A stretch of DNA of 64,000 nt from Coccinella septempunctata (Eukaryota; Arthropoda; Insecta; Coleoptera; Coccinellidae). The stretch spans positions 20,583,240 to 20,647,239 of the forward strand of contig NC_058198.1 of the NCBI RefSeq assembly GCF_907165205.1, given 5' to 3'. The notes beneath the pieces are model-generated. The model was not told the origin of the DNA and did not search any database. It worked only from the letters and a program-made list of their open reading frames with translations. Positions within the stretch are counted from its first letter, which is position 1. Every line of letters begins with the position of its first letter. Shown here in pieces: positions 54,086 through 64,000 of the stretch. Position numbers and translations under genes: made by a program.

Positions 54086-55551
54086 TGTGAAGGGGTTTTC
54101 CTCGGTGTTCTCGAGCGCCAGCTATTCTTTAAGGGAGAATAGCAAACCTACCCTGGCAGCTACTAGCCGGAGACAGGGTTCCCTGGTGTCTAGGGTGTTA
54201 GCGACGCACAATGATAGGCAGAATCAACGTATACAACTTTTATTGGTCAATTCGTAAAAGGGGAACACAAATGGCACTACTACAAAATTTTTACAGTGAC
54301 TCGAAATCGGTGAAATTTACAGGGGCAAGACGGACGGAATAACACTGGATCCGATCTCAAACGTTATACGGGGGTTAACGGACTTGTTCGCCAGCCAGAA
54401 CCTGAGACGTACACTTGACGGACAGATACCGGACTTCAGCCAGGTAAGGGGATGAAAGACGGCACAGATTTACAACAGCTCACCCCTAGTTGCGCTTCTC
54501 GCCCCCCTGAGTATCCACGCCAGCGGGGTTCTTCGATAACAACTGAAGTGAGCGTCGAAACAACGGGAAAGGAAAGAGGGTTAGCCACTCCAAAGTGCCT
54601 CCGCACCCCCTGAGTATCCACGCCAGCGGGATGCTTTAGCAATAGGGGTGGAACTTAACCCGGGGTAGGAAGGGATAAAGGAAGGTTTTCTGCCACTCCA
54701 AAGTGCCTCCGCACCCCCTGAGTATCCACGCCAGCGGGGTGCTTTAGCAGTAGTAGTGGAGCTTAAACTAGGGGTAGGAAGGGATAAAGGAAGGTTTTCT
54801 GCCACTCCAAAGTGCCTCCGCACCCCCTGAGTATCCACGCCAGCGGGGTGCTTTAACAGTAGGAGTGGAGCTTAAACTAGGGGTAGGAAGGGATAAAGGG
54901 AGGCTGAAGTTCCAATATTATATAACAAAAAAATAACGGCGTGTCGTCTTACCTAAGTTTCTGTTTGGCCACTTCACTCCGGACAATCACCCAATATGGT
55001 GAACAATAAAAAGAAAAACTAAAGAAAAATTCTATCCCGGATTAATGAAATTAAAGAGAAAAAAAATTCTAAACTCAAAAATACTTTTCTAATACTTGAA
55101 TGCAGAAGGCAACGGCGGACGGTAATTAACGGCAAGCGTACTAATTCGGCGAATAATTAGAAGTCAATCGTAAGTGAAGTGGCCTGCGGGGGAACATCTA
55201 ATTTTATACCCACAGGGGGGGTGCGGAAATCAGATGTGCCCGACAGTCGAAATTCGGTAAATTTTCGTCGATGAAAACGTCTTAATTTCGACTTATCTGT
55301 GCTAGCGAACAAAAAAAGTCGGTTATCTTCCAATTCAGGATGTTTTATACGGTGCGACATCGTTTTTAGGAAATAAAAACGGAATAAAAACGGTACGGTA
55401 TGTTTACAATTCCGAACGATGTCGGAATCCTGAATTGGAAATTCGAAAAGATTTTTCGGAAATTAATTCAAAACAAAATTATTTAAAAATGAAAACTAAA
55501 ATAATTATTCTAAAATGAGGGGCTAGGTTTGAAAACTACCCTCTCGTTACA
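54086..55551 (-). repeat. Gypsy 5' LTR (right copy)
   Basis: 1466 bp, near-identical to the left copy with scattered substitutions and small indels. It carries the same about 108-bp internal tandem repeats. The end ACGAGAGGG/TTACA joins the AGCT target duplicate at 55552-55555. Confidence 0.92.
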
Positions 55552-55741
55552 AGCTGATGAAAATGGATCCCAAGAAAGTTTATGATTCAAAAAGATTGAG
55601 TCATGACCACTTTGAAGCAGCGTTTGTTTCTAGATGGTCGCACAAGTTGTTTTCTAATACTGTTCCGATACTCAATCTTTTCTGTGAGAAAAAACAATCA
55701 TATGTTGCATGAAACATTGAATAATGAAAATTTTTTTTTAG

Positions 55742-56193
55742 GCCCAACTCAATCCAGCTCCCTTGATATTCGGAATACTCTATCATCATCCAAATCAATT
55801 GAACAGAAATCAAGCAGTTCTAACCAACTGTGTGGACTTGATTTGGATGAACCAAAAACTCCTGATTATATTCAAGGTAATGGATACAAATACAGTATTA
55901 CAACTTAACATTCAATCTCATCTTGGGTTAGTGCTTAATTTCAACAAGGCCAAACCATCATTATGAGTTAAGTGTCACATGTTTTAAAAAATCGTTCTTT
56001 TCTGTGAGAAAACAATCATATGTAGCATGACCCATTGAATAATGAATATACTTTTTAGGCACAACTCAATCCAGCTCTCTTGATATTCGGGATACTCCAA
56101 CATCATCCAAATCAATTGAACAGGAATCAAGCAGTTCTAACCAACTTTGTGGACTTGATTTGGATGAAACAGAAACTTCTAATAATATTGAAG
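55742..56193 (+). repeat. Tandemly duplicated 135-bp exon of the P-like gene
   Basis: Exons 55742-55876 and 56059-56193 both begin GC(C/A)CAACTCAATCCAGCTC and end in GGTAATG after CAA or GAA. Each is 45 codons, phase 1-1, and the unit with its intron is about 317 bp. Confidence 0.85.
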
Positions 56194-57317
56194 GTAATGA
56201 ATACAAATACAGTAAAACATCATAACCACTCAGTCTCATCCTAAGTTGGTGTATGAAGTCCAAAACATTATTCTGAGTTTAGTGTTACATATTTTAAAGA
56301 ATGTTTTTATGTTTCAGGTGATAAAAATCTTCCAATGACCCCATATCGGTTTTTAAAACAATCTGGGATGTCAAGGCAAACCTTCACCCTTAATGAGAAA
56401 AAATGTATAAAGCCATGAATCAACTTTATAAAAAATATATGTTGGAGAGGAATAGAAAGAAGTCTTTCAGCCGTCGACTCATTGATGCTGAAATGTTTGA
56501 GAAAAACCACATTGAAGTTGATTGCAACAAATTGAACCATTTGACATCTATGTTCATAAAATGTCAGCTTAGGGAATGTGAGAAGTCAAAAAAACTCCGC
56601 AGATTAACACTTGATGAAAAATTGTTGGCATTGGTCCTATACAAGCAAACGGCTAAGTCATATTCAATCTTGGCAAAAATATTTATTTTACCTAGTAAGT
56701 CTACCCTGACAAGACTTCTCTCAAAGATTGTTGGAGGGCCAGGTGTGGATAAGGTGATTTTTGAGTCTCTGAAAGAAATGACTGCAGAAGTGGATACTTC
56801 AGAGAAATATGTGGCCATTCTTTTGGACGAAATGTCAATAATGCCCAGCCTCCATTTCAATGAGCATTTGGGATTTATAGAAGGGTTTGAAGATATGGGG
56901 GAAAATATGAGAACAAGTTCCCTGGCGGACCATGTTCTAGTATTTATGGTTAGAGAATAAAAAAGCCGTGGAAATCACCAATCTCCTACCACTTCTCGAG
57001 TATTGGTGGTACAACAAGCGTTCAAGTAAAACACTTATTAACAAAAATTGCAGAAGAGCTGATAAGTATAGGCCTAAAACCTATCAGAGTAATTTGTGAC
57101 CAATATAATGCCAGTATCATAAGGATGATAATTTGGCAAATTGTTCGGTAGGAATAGATCATATTTGGATCAATTTATTAAAGAAGGAACTGTCATCCGG
57201 TAATTTCAAAATTAAATGAATCAACGTTTCTGTGCAGTCTCTGTTTCTGTGTGTTGACAATTAATGTCAGACAAAAAGCGACAATTCCAGAAGATTTTCA
57301 AAAGTAGATTTTTTCGT

Positions 57318-57349
57318 CTGATGAAGGAGTCTGCTATAGACTCCGAAAC
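57318..57349 (+). ncRNA. Hammerhead-like hairpin of Penelope type
   Basis: CTGATGA, A, then GGAGTC-TGCTATA-GACTCC, then GAAAC. Downstream AACGTT could pair with the following ACGTT to form a stem III of five bases around an 18-base loop, but stem I is poor. It lies in the gap between P-like exons and probably marks a separate insertion. Confidence 0.5.
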
Positions 57350-58128
57350 GTTACGAAGAATTATAGTTTCAACGTTATTTATTTTGAGTTCATTGTCAGG
57401 CAACAATTTTTTCTAGTTAATTTGCTCCTGACAAATTAGTGCAAGAATTCACGCAGGAGCAAATCGTTGATTTCATTTTTAATTGATTTTGTTTCAGAGA
57501 TTGGGAGTGAAAGCCCTAAAAGGTTTGTGAAGAGATGCAAAATCCTCCCAAAATAAATTTCAATCGATATCTAAGAGAAAAGTACTTGAGACGTGGAAAT
57601 ATTGATCAGTACAGAGATGGGTCCTTTGAAGTAGGTGATTTTAGAATTTACCCTATTTTTGACCCTCCAAATTTATTAAAGGGACTAAGGAATAATTTCA
57701 TTGAAAAAAAATATAATTTATAAGAAGGGTAATGAAACCAAAACGGCCAAATGGAAACATATTGAATATGTATATGAGCATGACAGCAGGGCAGTTGATG
57801 GCTTGATGGCTCTACCACATTTGACTAATGAGCATATTTATGAAAATAAATTAAGGAAGATGAAGGTGAAAAATGCGGCACAGATATTTAGCCAAAGACT
57901 GGCTGCAACAATTCGATTAGTTGGTCAATTTGGTAAGTCAATGCAAATATAATAAACTATTAGTTTCTGATTAAGTATGTCTTGTTATAGGATAAACAGT
58001 ACATAGTTCTCATTATTGATGAAGTAATATTATATTTAGAATAAGTTGTGCACATAGTTTATTTACATTAATAATTTAGTAATATTATAATTTAGTATTT
58101 GTACATATATGCTATTTAATGATTTGAT

Positions 58129-58200
58129 TCATTCATTCATTCATTGCTGTATCCCGTTACCGGGAATAAATCTACAAAAAGAAGAAGAAAAAAAAAAAAA
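58129..58200 (+). mobile_element. 72-bp LINE 3'-end insertion (dead on arrival)
   Basis: The 11-bp direct repeat AATGATTTGAT (58118-58128 and 58201-58211) flanks a TCATTCATTC run, a small CCCGTTACCGGG hairpin, AATAAA and an A-rich tail. It fits a severely 5'-truncated target-primed insertion. Confidence 0.8.
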
Positions 58201-58211
58201 AATGATTTGAT

Positions 58212-58886
58212 ATGATAGCATTTAAGGATAAAAAAGAGCCAATAAAAATCTGAATTTTTTTGTGTGTTTTTATCCCATAAGCTCAATAATAATAGGAAAA
58301 TATAATATAATATAAAATAGAACATTTTAATATAATGAAATTCTACAATGAGAATTTTACATTCGACTTTTGTCTCAAAATTTAAATCTTTAGTTCATAA
58401 AGTGTCTCACAGCTCTTGCATCAATCAAGTTTCAAGTGAGAGCCATTTGATGAACTCGAAATAATTTCATTATTCCTGAGATTCCCCACATCATGAGTCA
58501 AAAATCTCACGTAAAATTTACATTGTGGAAACTCGTCATACCATCATTACATAATACGAGCACTTTTAGATTTCCATTTACTTATATCACTATTTATAGT
58601 ACCGATACCAGACTCTTGGTGGCGCTGACTTTCATCTTCATCAGTTATAATTGTCGTGAACCGTCTAGAGGTTAGTAGTCTGTGGCTCTCAGTTCTCGAT
58701 ATCACCTGGAGTGGGATGTATTGCAGATTATTTTGGAGTTTGTTCTGCACCGCTACTTAATTCTAATTTTCGATTTGCGACATACTCATATTTCCTGATT
58801 ACTTTCATTCTACTCCGATTTGTTTTCTTTTTCCATTCCGTGGCCTACCTAGCCTGTCGTGTAGCCTCTCTTATCGGCCCAAGAGA
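58212..58886. other. No gene recognised
   Basis: About 675 bp, AT-rich to 58590, containing the proposed right inverted repeat of the P-like element at 58655-58690. The last about 50 bp before the Copia frame may belong to that element. Confidence 0.5.
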
Positions 58887-60332
58887 GTGAAGTTTCCATC
58901 AGAGGCAGAGGATGAGACTGAATCTTCATCAGCAGAATGCAACTACATAGATATTCCGAGAACATATCAAGAGGCTCAAAACAATCCTTATAAAGTTAAA
59001 TGGCAGGAAGCCATGGATGAGGAAATAAAACTCATGCAGAAGAGAGAGGTATGGAGGAAAGTACCCGCTCCTGAGAATACGAATATAATCGGGACAAAGT
59101 GGGTATATGACCTGAAGAGAGATGCTGAAGGAAATGTAAAGAGGTTCAAAGCCAGACTTGTAGCGAAAGGCTTCGCTCAAGTAAGTGGCGTTGATTATGA
59201 AGAAGCTTCTGCACCAGTGGCAAATTTCACAATAATTAGAATATTTATGCTCATACTAGTAACCAGACAAGGATGGCTAGACAGACATCTAGACGTGAAA
59301 GGGGCATACCTGTATGGAAAATTGGACCGTCCGATTTATATAGGAATTCCAGAGGGATATGAGCTAAAATTAAACACAAATGAAAATGAAGTTCTGGTTT
59401 TGAACCGGGCATTGTATGGACTCCATCAGTCTGGTGTTATGTGGTATAATGAACTAAAATATACTCTGGAGCAGCTGGGATTTGTACCATTTAAATATAC
59501 AAATTGTGTTTATATATATATATATAAAGACGAAGCTATTTTAATGGTGTATGTAGATGATTTGGTTTTGTTCGCTAGGGATAAATCATCGATGTCCTCG
59601 ATTATAACTTTATTGAATGATAAATATGAAATAACTGACCTGGGGCCGGTGTCAAGATTATTAGGTGTTAATTTTAACAAATGTAGTGATAGTACAATTT
59701 TGATACATCAGTTGGACTATATTGAGAATCTTGCTAAACATTATAATATTACTGATGTTACTTTGGATGTACCAATTAAGCCAGGTCATGTGATTTGTAA
59801 GGAGTATTCTCCATCCAATGATGAGAAAAAGCTGTTGATGGCTAAAATACCATACAGAGAGGTTATTGGTAAACTAATGTTTTCGGCTTTACGCTCTCGG
59901 CCAGATGGAAGTGTAATATTTCTTAGACAAGTGCCTGTGATTTGGCGCGTTACTAAACAGAAGTGCCTGGCATTAAGTACTATGGAGGCCGAGTTTATAG
60001 CTGTATCCGAAACTTTGAAGGAGGTTGTATGGCTTGATAGGATACTTAAAGAACTTGATATTTTTAGTTGTAAGAATGTTCTATTTTGCGATAGTCAAGC
60101 TACTATCCACTACATAAGAAATAATATAGAAAACAATAGGACTAAACACATAGATATGAGGTATAACTTTTGTAGACAATTGTATCAGGAAAATTTGTTC
60201 AATATTGAATATGTACCAAGTAAGTTTAACTTGGCTGATATATTTACAAAGGTCTTGCCCAGAGAGGGCTTTCATCATTGTAGGGAGAGATTGTTGACTT
60301 GTATCGAAGGTGGGAAGAAGGGAGGGTGTTGA
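58887..60332 (+). pseudogene. Copia pol: RT and RNase H with in-frame deletion
   Basis: A 481-codon open frame beginning in the integrase-RT linker (YQEAQNNPYKVKWQEAMDEEI). RT blocks are IIGTKWVYDLKRD, FKARLVAKGFAQVSGVDYEE, HLDVKGAYLYG, ALYGLHQSG and LMVYVDDLVLFARD (catalytic YVDD, residues 222-225). After GKLMFSALRSRPD about 90 residues are lost before WRVTKQKCLALSTMEAEFIAVSE, so RNase H lacks its first catalytic part. LADIFTKVLPREGFHHCRERL is the usual C-terminus. Gag, protease, integrase and the 5' LTR are absent. Confidence 0.88.
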
Positions 60333-60566
60333 GATTTGCATTATAAGAAAAAGAATGTATTCTGTGATCCTGACATCTTCCCCCTTCACAGAAGATAGTA
60401 GTGAGGTTAGAAATTTTTTTGTAGAAATGGTGATGAATGCTTTTGTACTGGCTTTTAACATATAATATCATAATCATCCATAACTGTTGACTGATTTCTG
60501 TGGACTTAAAATACGAAATAAAACCTGAAAGTGGTGAAGTTGGGTTTATTTTCACTCCAAAAATAC
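60327..60566 (+). repeat. Copia 3' LTR, probable
   Basis: The purine tract GGTGGGAAGAAGGGAGGG (60309-60326) is followed by TGTTGAGATTTGC, a plausible Copia LTR start overlapping the pol stop. The right end is uncertain because no partner LTR is in the window; it may be cut near 60566. Confidence 0.55.
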
Positions 60567-60854
60567 AACGATCCAACAGATATAATGCGTCACGAGGGCA
60601 TCCTTTACGATCACACTCGTTCAATCGACAAGCATGATTTCAATATCAAAGCTTGTGCTTCCCAAATACACCACTTAACTGAATCTCACAAGGACCTTAA
60701 AGACGCTGTGGACTCTGCCAGCACCAAAATTTCGGATATTGTATCCTCAATGTCGATCTCTAACAGTGTAAGTTCTGTGGATCCGGCCATCCAACCTGCT
60801 GAAATGCTTGAACTCTTACGTAGATCCCATAATATCCTGATACGTGGTATGTAA
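60567..60854 (+). pseudogene. LINE ORF1 fragment (coiled coil)
   Basis: An open frame with a helical, heptad-like stretch (ASQIHHLTESHKDLKDAVDSASTKISDIVSSM) ending AEMLELLRRSHNILIRGM. The last block is the start of the RRM-like domain of LINE ORF1 proteins (compare NNLILFG in the 20.8-kb ORF1). It ends at a TAA beside the RTE-type element, so it is a short fragment of a different LINE or of an upstream ORF. Confidence 0.6.
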
Positions 60855-60861
60855 GGGGAAA

Positions 60862-63800
60862 GGATGCGTTTTATAGCCTCTCCTCTCAAATGCCAACCTC
60901 ACCTACTCGCGGTGCACCCTGTTCTTACGAACGAGGCTCTGGCGACCGAACATGAGCGGTATAACTCTGTTTCCCACAATTACGTAGCCTAAACATTGGC
61001 TTGAGCAGGAAATGGCTCTCTGCGTTGCTCAAGTTACGTCTCAGACCTTGTCGTCTCAGGATGCCTGTGCCACAAGATAATCTAGTCGTAGCCGCAACCA
61101 AAGTTGCACTGACAGCGTTACCAGTGCAGCTTTTGAACACCTTCTAACGCAGCTCCTACAAAAAGATGGATCAGTCGAACAGGACAAAATTCGTATCCGG
61201 AGGTAAAATACCCTCCCATTCGGATCTCCGGGGGAGGGTGCCTGAGCGAGTGAATCATCGAACAAACACCGATGAAAAGCACATAGCTTTTGCAGCATGG
61301 AACGTCAGAACCTTGCTAGACAACCCCAAGGCCGACCGACCAGAGAGGCGTAATGCCCTAATCGATAAGGAACTGCAACGAACATCCATTGCAATAGTTG
61401 CTTTAAGCGAAACACGCTTTTCGGACGAAGGTAGCTTGGTAGAACAAGCGTATACTTTTTTCTGGAAAGGCTTGCCGGAAGGCGAAATCAGACAACATGG
61501 CGTAGGCTTTGCCATTAGAAACGACCTGGCCGCCAAACTTACCGAAAATCCAGTTGGTATCTCAGAACGTTTAATGACCCTACGTTTTCCTGCAGCGAAT
61601 AACACGTTTGTGAACATCATTGCAGTATACGCACCCACTTTGAACTCCTCTGACAACTTAAAGGACACTTTTTACGAAACACTCGTTGCTACATTAAGTA
61701 AAATCCCAAAACGGGAACGAATTATTCTCCTTGGAGACTTCAACGCTAGAGTGGGCAAAGGTCAAGACTCAGAACTATGGCCGGGAATAATAGGGAAACA
61801 CGGCACAGACAGCATCAATTCGAATGGAGAACGTCTGCTGGCTCTTTGTGCAGAACACAATCTGTGTATAACGAACACCTATTTTATTACGAGACCCAAT
61901 TCAAGGGGGACCTGGCGCCACCCGCGCTCAGGGCATTGGCATACCCTCGACTATGTGATCGTGAGAAGGAAAGATCTGAAAGAGGTGTTGGTCACTAAAC
62001 CCAGAGCAGATCTGGAGTGCTGGACTGATCATAGGCTGGTAATCTCGAGAATGAAAATCTCAATGCGCCCAAAATACCAACGCAAGCCGAAGTATCTAAG
62101 AGAGCGCCTTCAAATATCCAAACTACAAAACCCTTCTACAAAGGACAGATTCACAGCTGCCGTCAAAGATAGCCTAACACCACCGGATTATAACGACGAC
62201 ATTGAGACTCATTGGCTCCGTTTCAAGTCATCCCTTACAAATACAGCGAAAGAAATACTGGGCACAGAAAGCTCCCGAAAATCCCCAGACTGGTTTGCCG
62301 ACAGCGAAACTTATATCGCACCCCTTTTGGACGCAAAACACAAAGCGATGAAAACCGCAATTAACAAGCCTGGCGATGTTGCAGCCCAAATAGGTTTCAT
62401 AAACAAAAAACGCGAGGTCCGTCAAGAAATAAGAAAAATCAAGGACAGCTGGTGGAAAGAAAAAGCTAGGGAAATACAAGCTTACGCCGATAACCATGAC
62501 TACAGGCGTTTTTTCGAAGCTATTAAAACTGTTTACGGTCCAAGCAGAAAAACTAGCTTTCCTATAAGAGATGCTCATGGAGCTATTCTAACTGATGATA
62601 GAAAAATTCTCGAAAGATGGAAGGAGCATTACTCACAGGTCTTGAATCAAAATAACGACTCGGATTTATCCATTTTAGACCTGCTCCCCGCGTATAGTCC
62701 GATGACATCGCTTGATGACGAAATCTCAATGTCGGAAATCATAAGCGCGATTAAAAATATGAAAAATGATAAGTCACCTGGTCTAGACGGCATTCCGGCG
62801 GAGATATTCAAAGCCTTGGATGAGGACATTGTCAATAGTCTCCTAATACTATTCCGCAAGATCTGGGAACAGGGAGATGTGCCACAAGACTTCATAGACG
62901 CTTTAGTTATCAACCTCTATAAGAACAAAGGCGATACGTCGAATTGCAACAATTACAGGGGCATATCGTTGCTTAATGTGGCCGGTAAAATTCTCTCGAA
63001 GATTATGGCTAATCGTCTGGTTCCACTCTTAGAGAGGCTTTTACCTGAATCCCAGTGCGGCTTTCGACCAAATCGAGGTACGGTGGACCTAATTTTTACA
63101 CTGCGACAGCTACAAGAAAAGGCCCGTGAACAACAATCAAGGATTTATACAGCCTTCATCGATTTAAGCAAGGCATTCGACTCGGTGAATCGGAGAGCGC
63201 TATGGAAAATCATGGCACGTCTTGGAGTACCCGAAAAATTCCTAGCAGTGTGTAAAAGCCTTCATACCAACAACACCGCTAGAATACAGCATAATGGCTC
63301 TACAACCGACCATTTCTCAACCAACTCTGGAATAAAACAAGGCTGCGTATTAGCGCCTTTACTGTTCAATATTTTCGCCATAGCTGTATCGATAATTGCT
63401 GACATGAGCATGCCCGTAAGAGGTGTTGGGATAAGATTCAGATTTGATGGAGGCCTGTTTAACCTGAAGCGCCTCAGAGCAAAAACCCGTACCAAGTTTA
63501 TCACGGAACTTCAATATGCAGACGACTGTTCACTCATCGCTAGCAGCTCAGAGGATCTACAGATAATGATGGACACCTATAAACATATATACGAAGCTTT
63601 AGGCCTTAGACTCAATATTGACAAGACCAAAATCCTGGTAAGTCCGCCAGAAAGCCTTCAAACAGATATCAGCCTGGACAATGAAACTCTAGAACAGGTC
63701 GAGCAGTTCAAATACTTGGGAAGCTTCATAAATACTAGGGCTAACCTTGACACGGAAATACACAACCGTATCAATTCGGCATCACGGGCATTCTGGAAGC

Positions 63801-64000
63801 TGAAAGACAGAGTGTTCCAAAATCACGACCTCAATCTGAAGACCAAGACAGCTGATTACAGAGCAGTGGTCCTCCCAACGCTTCTTTACGGAAGCGAAAG
63901 CTGGACTCCCTACAGGCGACATATTAAACAGCTTGAACAGACGCAGCAACGTCATCTAAGACAGATAATGCACATCAGATGGTTCCACAAAGTTTCGAAT
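60862..64000 (+). mobile_element. RTE-type non-LTR retrotransposon, runs off the window
   Basis: The 5' untranslated region (60862-61165) and an unbroken ORF to the window end. The start of the element is set by where the inverted copy at 1-1056 stops matching. The 3' end is outside the window. Confidence 0.88.
61166..64000 (+). CDS. RTE-type endonuclease-reverse transcriptase (partial, open at 3' end)
   Basis: From the ATG at 61166 (MDQSNRTKFVSGGKIPSHSD) the frame is open for 945 codons with no stop. Endonuclease blocks are WNVRTLL, ALSETRF, LLGDFNARVG (GDFN at residues 190-193) and LDYVIV with WTDHRLV. RT blocks are KSPGLDGIPAEIFK, NYRGISLLNVAGK, QCGFRPNRGTVDLIFTLRQL, AFIDLSKAFDSV, SGIKQGCVLAPLLFNIF and LQYADDCSLIA (YADD, 784-787). 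FKYLGSFINTRANLD follows in the thumb. The protein nicks DNA and copies element RNA. It looks potentially active as far as it can be read. Confidence 0.93.
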   Translation, partial: MDQSNRTKFVSGGKIPSHSDLRGRVPERVNHRTNTDEKHIAFAAWNVRTLLDNPKADRPERRNALIDKELQRTSIAIVALSETRFSDEGSLVEQAYTFFWKGLPEGEIRQHGVGFAIRNDLAAKLTENPVGISERLMTLRFPAANNTFVNIIAVYAPTLNSSDNLKDTFYETLVATLSKIPKRERIILLGDFNARVGKGQDSELWPGIIGKHGTDSINSNGERLLALCAEHNLCITNTYFITRPNSRGTWRHPRSGHWHTLDYVIVRRKDLKEVLVTKPRADLECWTDHRLVISRMKISMRPKYQRKPKYLRERLQISKLQNPSTKDRFTAAVKDSLTPPDYNDDIETHWLRFKSSLTNTAKEILGTESSRKSPDWFADSETYIAPLLDAKHKAMKTAINKPGDVAAQIGFINKKREVRQEIRKIKDSWWKEKAREIQAYADNHDYRRFFEAIKTVYGPSRKTSFPIRDAHGAILTDDRKILERWKEHYSQVLNQNNDSDLSILDLLPAYSPMTSLDDEISMSEIISAIKNMKNDKSPGLDGIPAEIFKALDEDIVNSLLILFRKIWEQGDVPQDFIDALVINLYKNKGDTSNCNNYRGISLLNVAGKILSKIMANRLVPLLERLLPESQCGFRPNRGTVDLIFTLRQLQEKAREQQSRIYTAFIDLSKAFDSVNRRALWKIMARLGVPEKFLAVCKSLHTNNTARIQHNGSTTDHFSTNSGIKQGCVLAPLLFNIFAIAVSIIADMSMPVRGVGIRFRFDGGLFNLKRLRAKTRTKFITELQYADDCSLIASSSEDLQIMMDTYKHIYEALGLRLNIDKTKILVSPPESLQTDISLDNETLEQVEQFKYLGSFINTRANLDTEIHNRINSASRAFWKLKDRVFQNHDLNLKTKTADYRAVVLPTLLYGSESWTPYRRHIKQLEQTQQRHLRQIMHIRWFHKVSN

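Larger units (their letters stand above)
41029..55551 (-). mobile_element. Gypsy LTR retrotransposon, near complete, 14.5 kb with nested transposon
   Basis: LTRs 54086-55551 (5') and 41029-42492 (3') bound gag, pol and a long 3' region on the minus strand. The direct repeat AGCT (41025-41028 and 55552-55555) is the target duplication. A primer-binding site and a polypurine tract adjoin the respective LTRs. A DNA transposon sits in the 3' noncoding region at 42770-46961. Several frame breaks suggest it is inactive but young. Confidence 0.93.
55556..57952 (+). pseudogene. P-element-like transposase, remaining exons
   Basis: Exon 1 continues to 55683 (KMDPKKVYDSKRLSHDHFEAAF, THAP end). Two 135-bp serine-rich exons follow (55742-55876 and 56059-56193), then a long exon from 56318 with a one-base shift in an A-run near 56400, and LDEKLLALVLYKQTAKSYSIL and VAILLDEMSIMPSLHFN, typical of the P/THAP9 nuclease region. 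A second break at 56960 precedes KKPWKSPISY. Later pieces (57535-57952) have FDPPNLLKGLRNNFI and MKVKNAAQIFSQRLAATI. A donor-like GTAAGTC follows, with no further exon. The gene is dead. Confidence 0.8.
40661..58690 (+). mobile_element. P-element-like transposon remnant carrying a nested Gypsy
   Basis: The THAP/P-type transposase exons at 40898-41028 and 55556-57952 are one gene separated by the Gypsy at 41029-55551. A possible terminal or subterminal inverted repeat pairs 40661-40700 (ACAGACTACTAACC ... CGGTTCACG) with 58655-58690 in reverse. The outer limits are therefore inferred. The coding region is disrupted and its 3' end is missing. Confidence 0.65.

Overview
The window looks like a mobile-element graveyard and nursery from an arthropod, most likely an insect. 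It is AT-rich, with spliced transposase genes, Bel-Pao, Gypsy and Copia LTR elements, R1-, CR1- and RTE-type non-LTR elements, short TTAGG runs, and primer-binding sites matching animal-type tRNA-Tyr and tRNA-Lys ends. I find no convincing single-copy host gene, rRNA, tRNA or CRISPR array. Almost all coding sequence is transposon-derived and much of it is broken. Assignments rest on motifs read by eye; no database search was possible.

Layout. 1-1056: inverted 5' fragment of an RTE-type element whose long copy closes the window (60862-64000). 1057-2525: old LTR plus internal tail of the Gypsy family seen again at 41-55 kb. 2541-16944: an R1-clade non-LTR element bordered by TTAGG runs, split in ORF2 by a Bel-Pao element (4819-13892, target duplication GATAT), which itself carries a CR1/Jockey-type insertion (about 6630-9478). 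17075-19085: decayed CR1-type fragment. 20700-23860: LINE with an intact ORF1 and an ORF2 lacking the RT core. 24819-27093: old two-gene transposon (YqaJ/SWIM nuclease facing a THAP/DDE-type transposase remnant). 27330-28676: 148-bp satellite interrupted by a 374-bp Penelope-like insertion. 28677-33552: CR1-type fragment (minus) abutting a second Bel-Pao remnant.

33554-40055: a Gypsy element with a perfect 4-bp target duplication (ACAT) whose interior is inverted relative to its two plus-oriented LTRs and which lacks integrase. About 40661-58690: a P-element-like THAP transposase gene, cut in its THAP exon by a 14.5-kb Gypsy element (41029-55551, target duplication AGCT). That Gypsy contains in its 3' noncoding region an intact two-gene transposon (42770-46961) encoding a YqaJ/SWIM protein and a THAP-DDE transposase. 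58887-60566: Copia fragment. 60567-60854: LINE ORF1 fragment. 60862-64000: RTE-type element, open to the window end.

How the parts work together. The two-gene transposon looks like the main functional unit. Its spliced genes converge, and an older relative with the same layout lies at 24.8-27.1 kb. The younger copy carries Asn where the older has Asp in the nuclease SPDG motif. The target duplications give an order of events: P-like gene, then Gypsy, then the YqaJ/THAP transposon; and R1, then Bel-Pao, then CR1.
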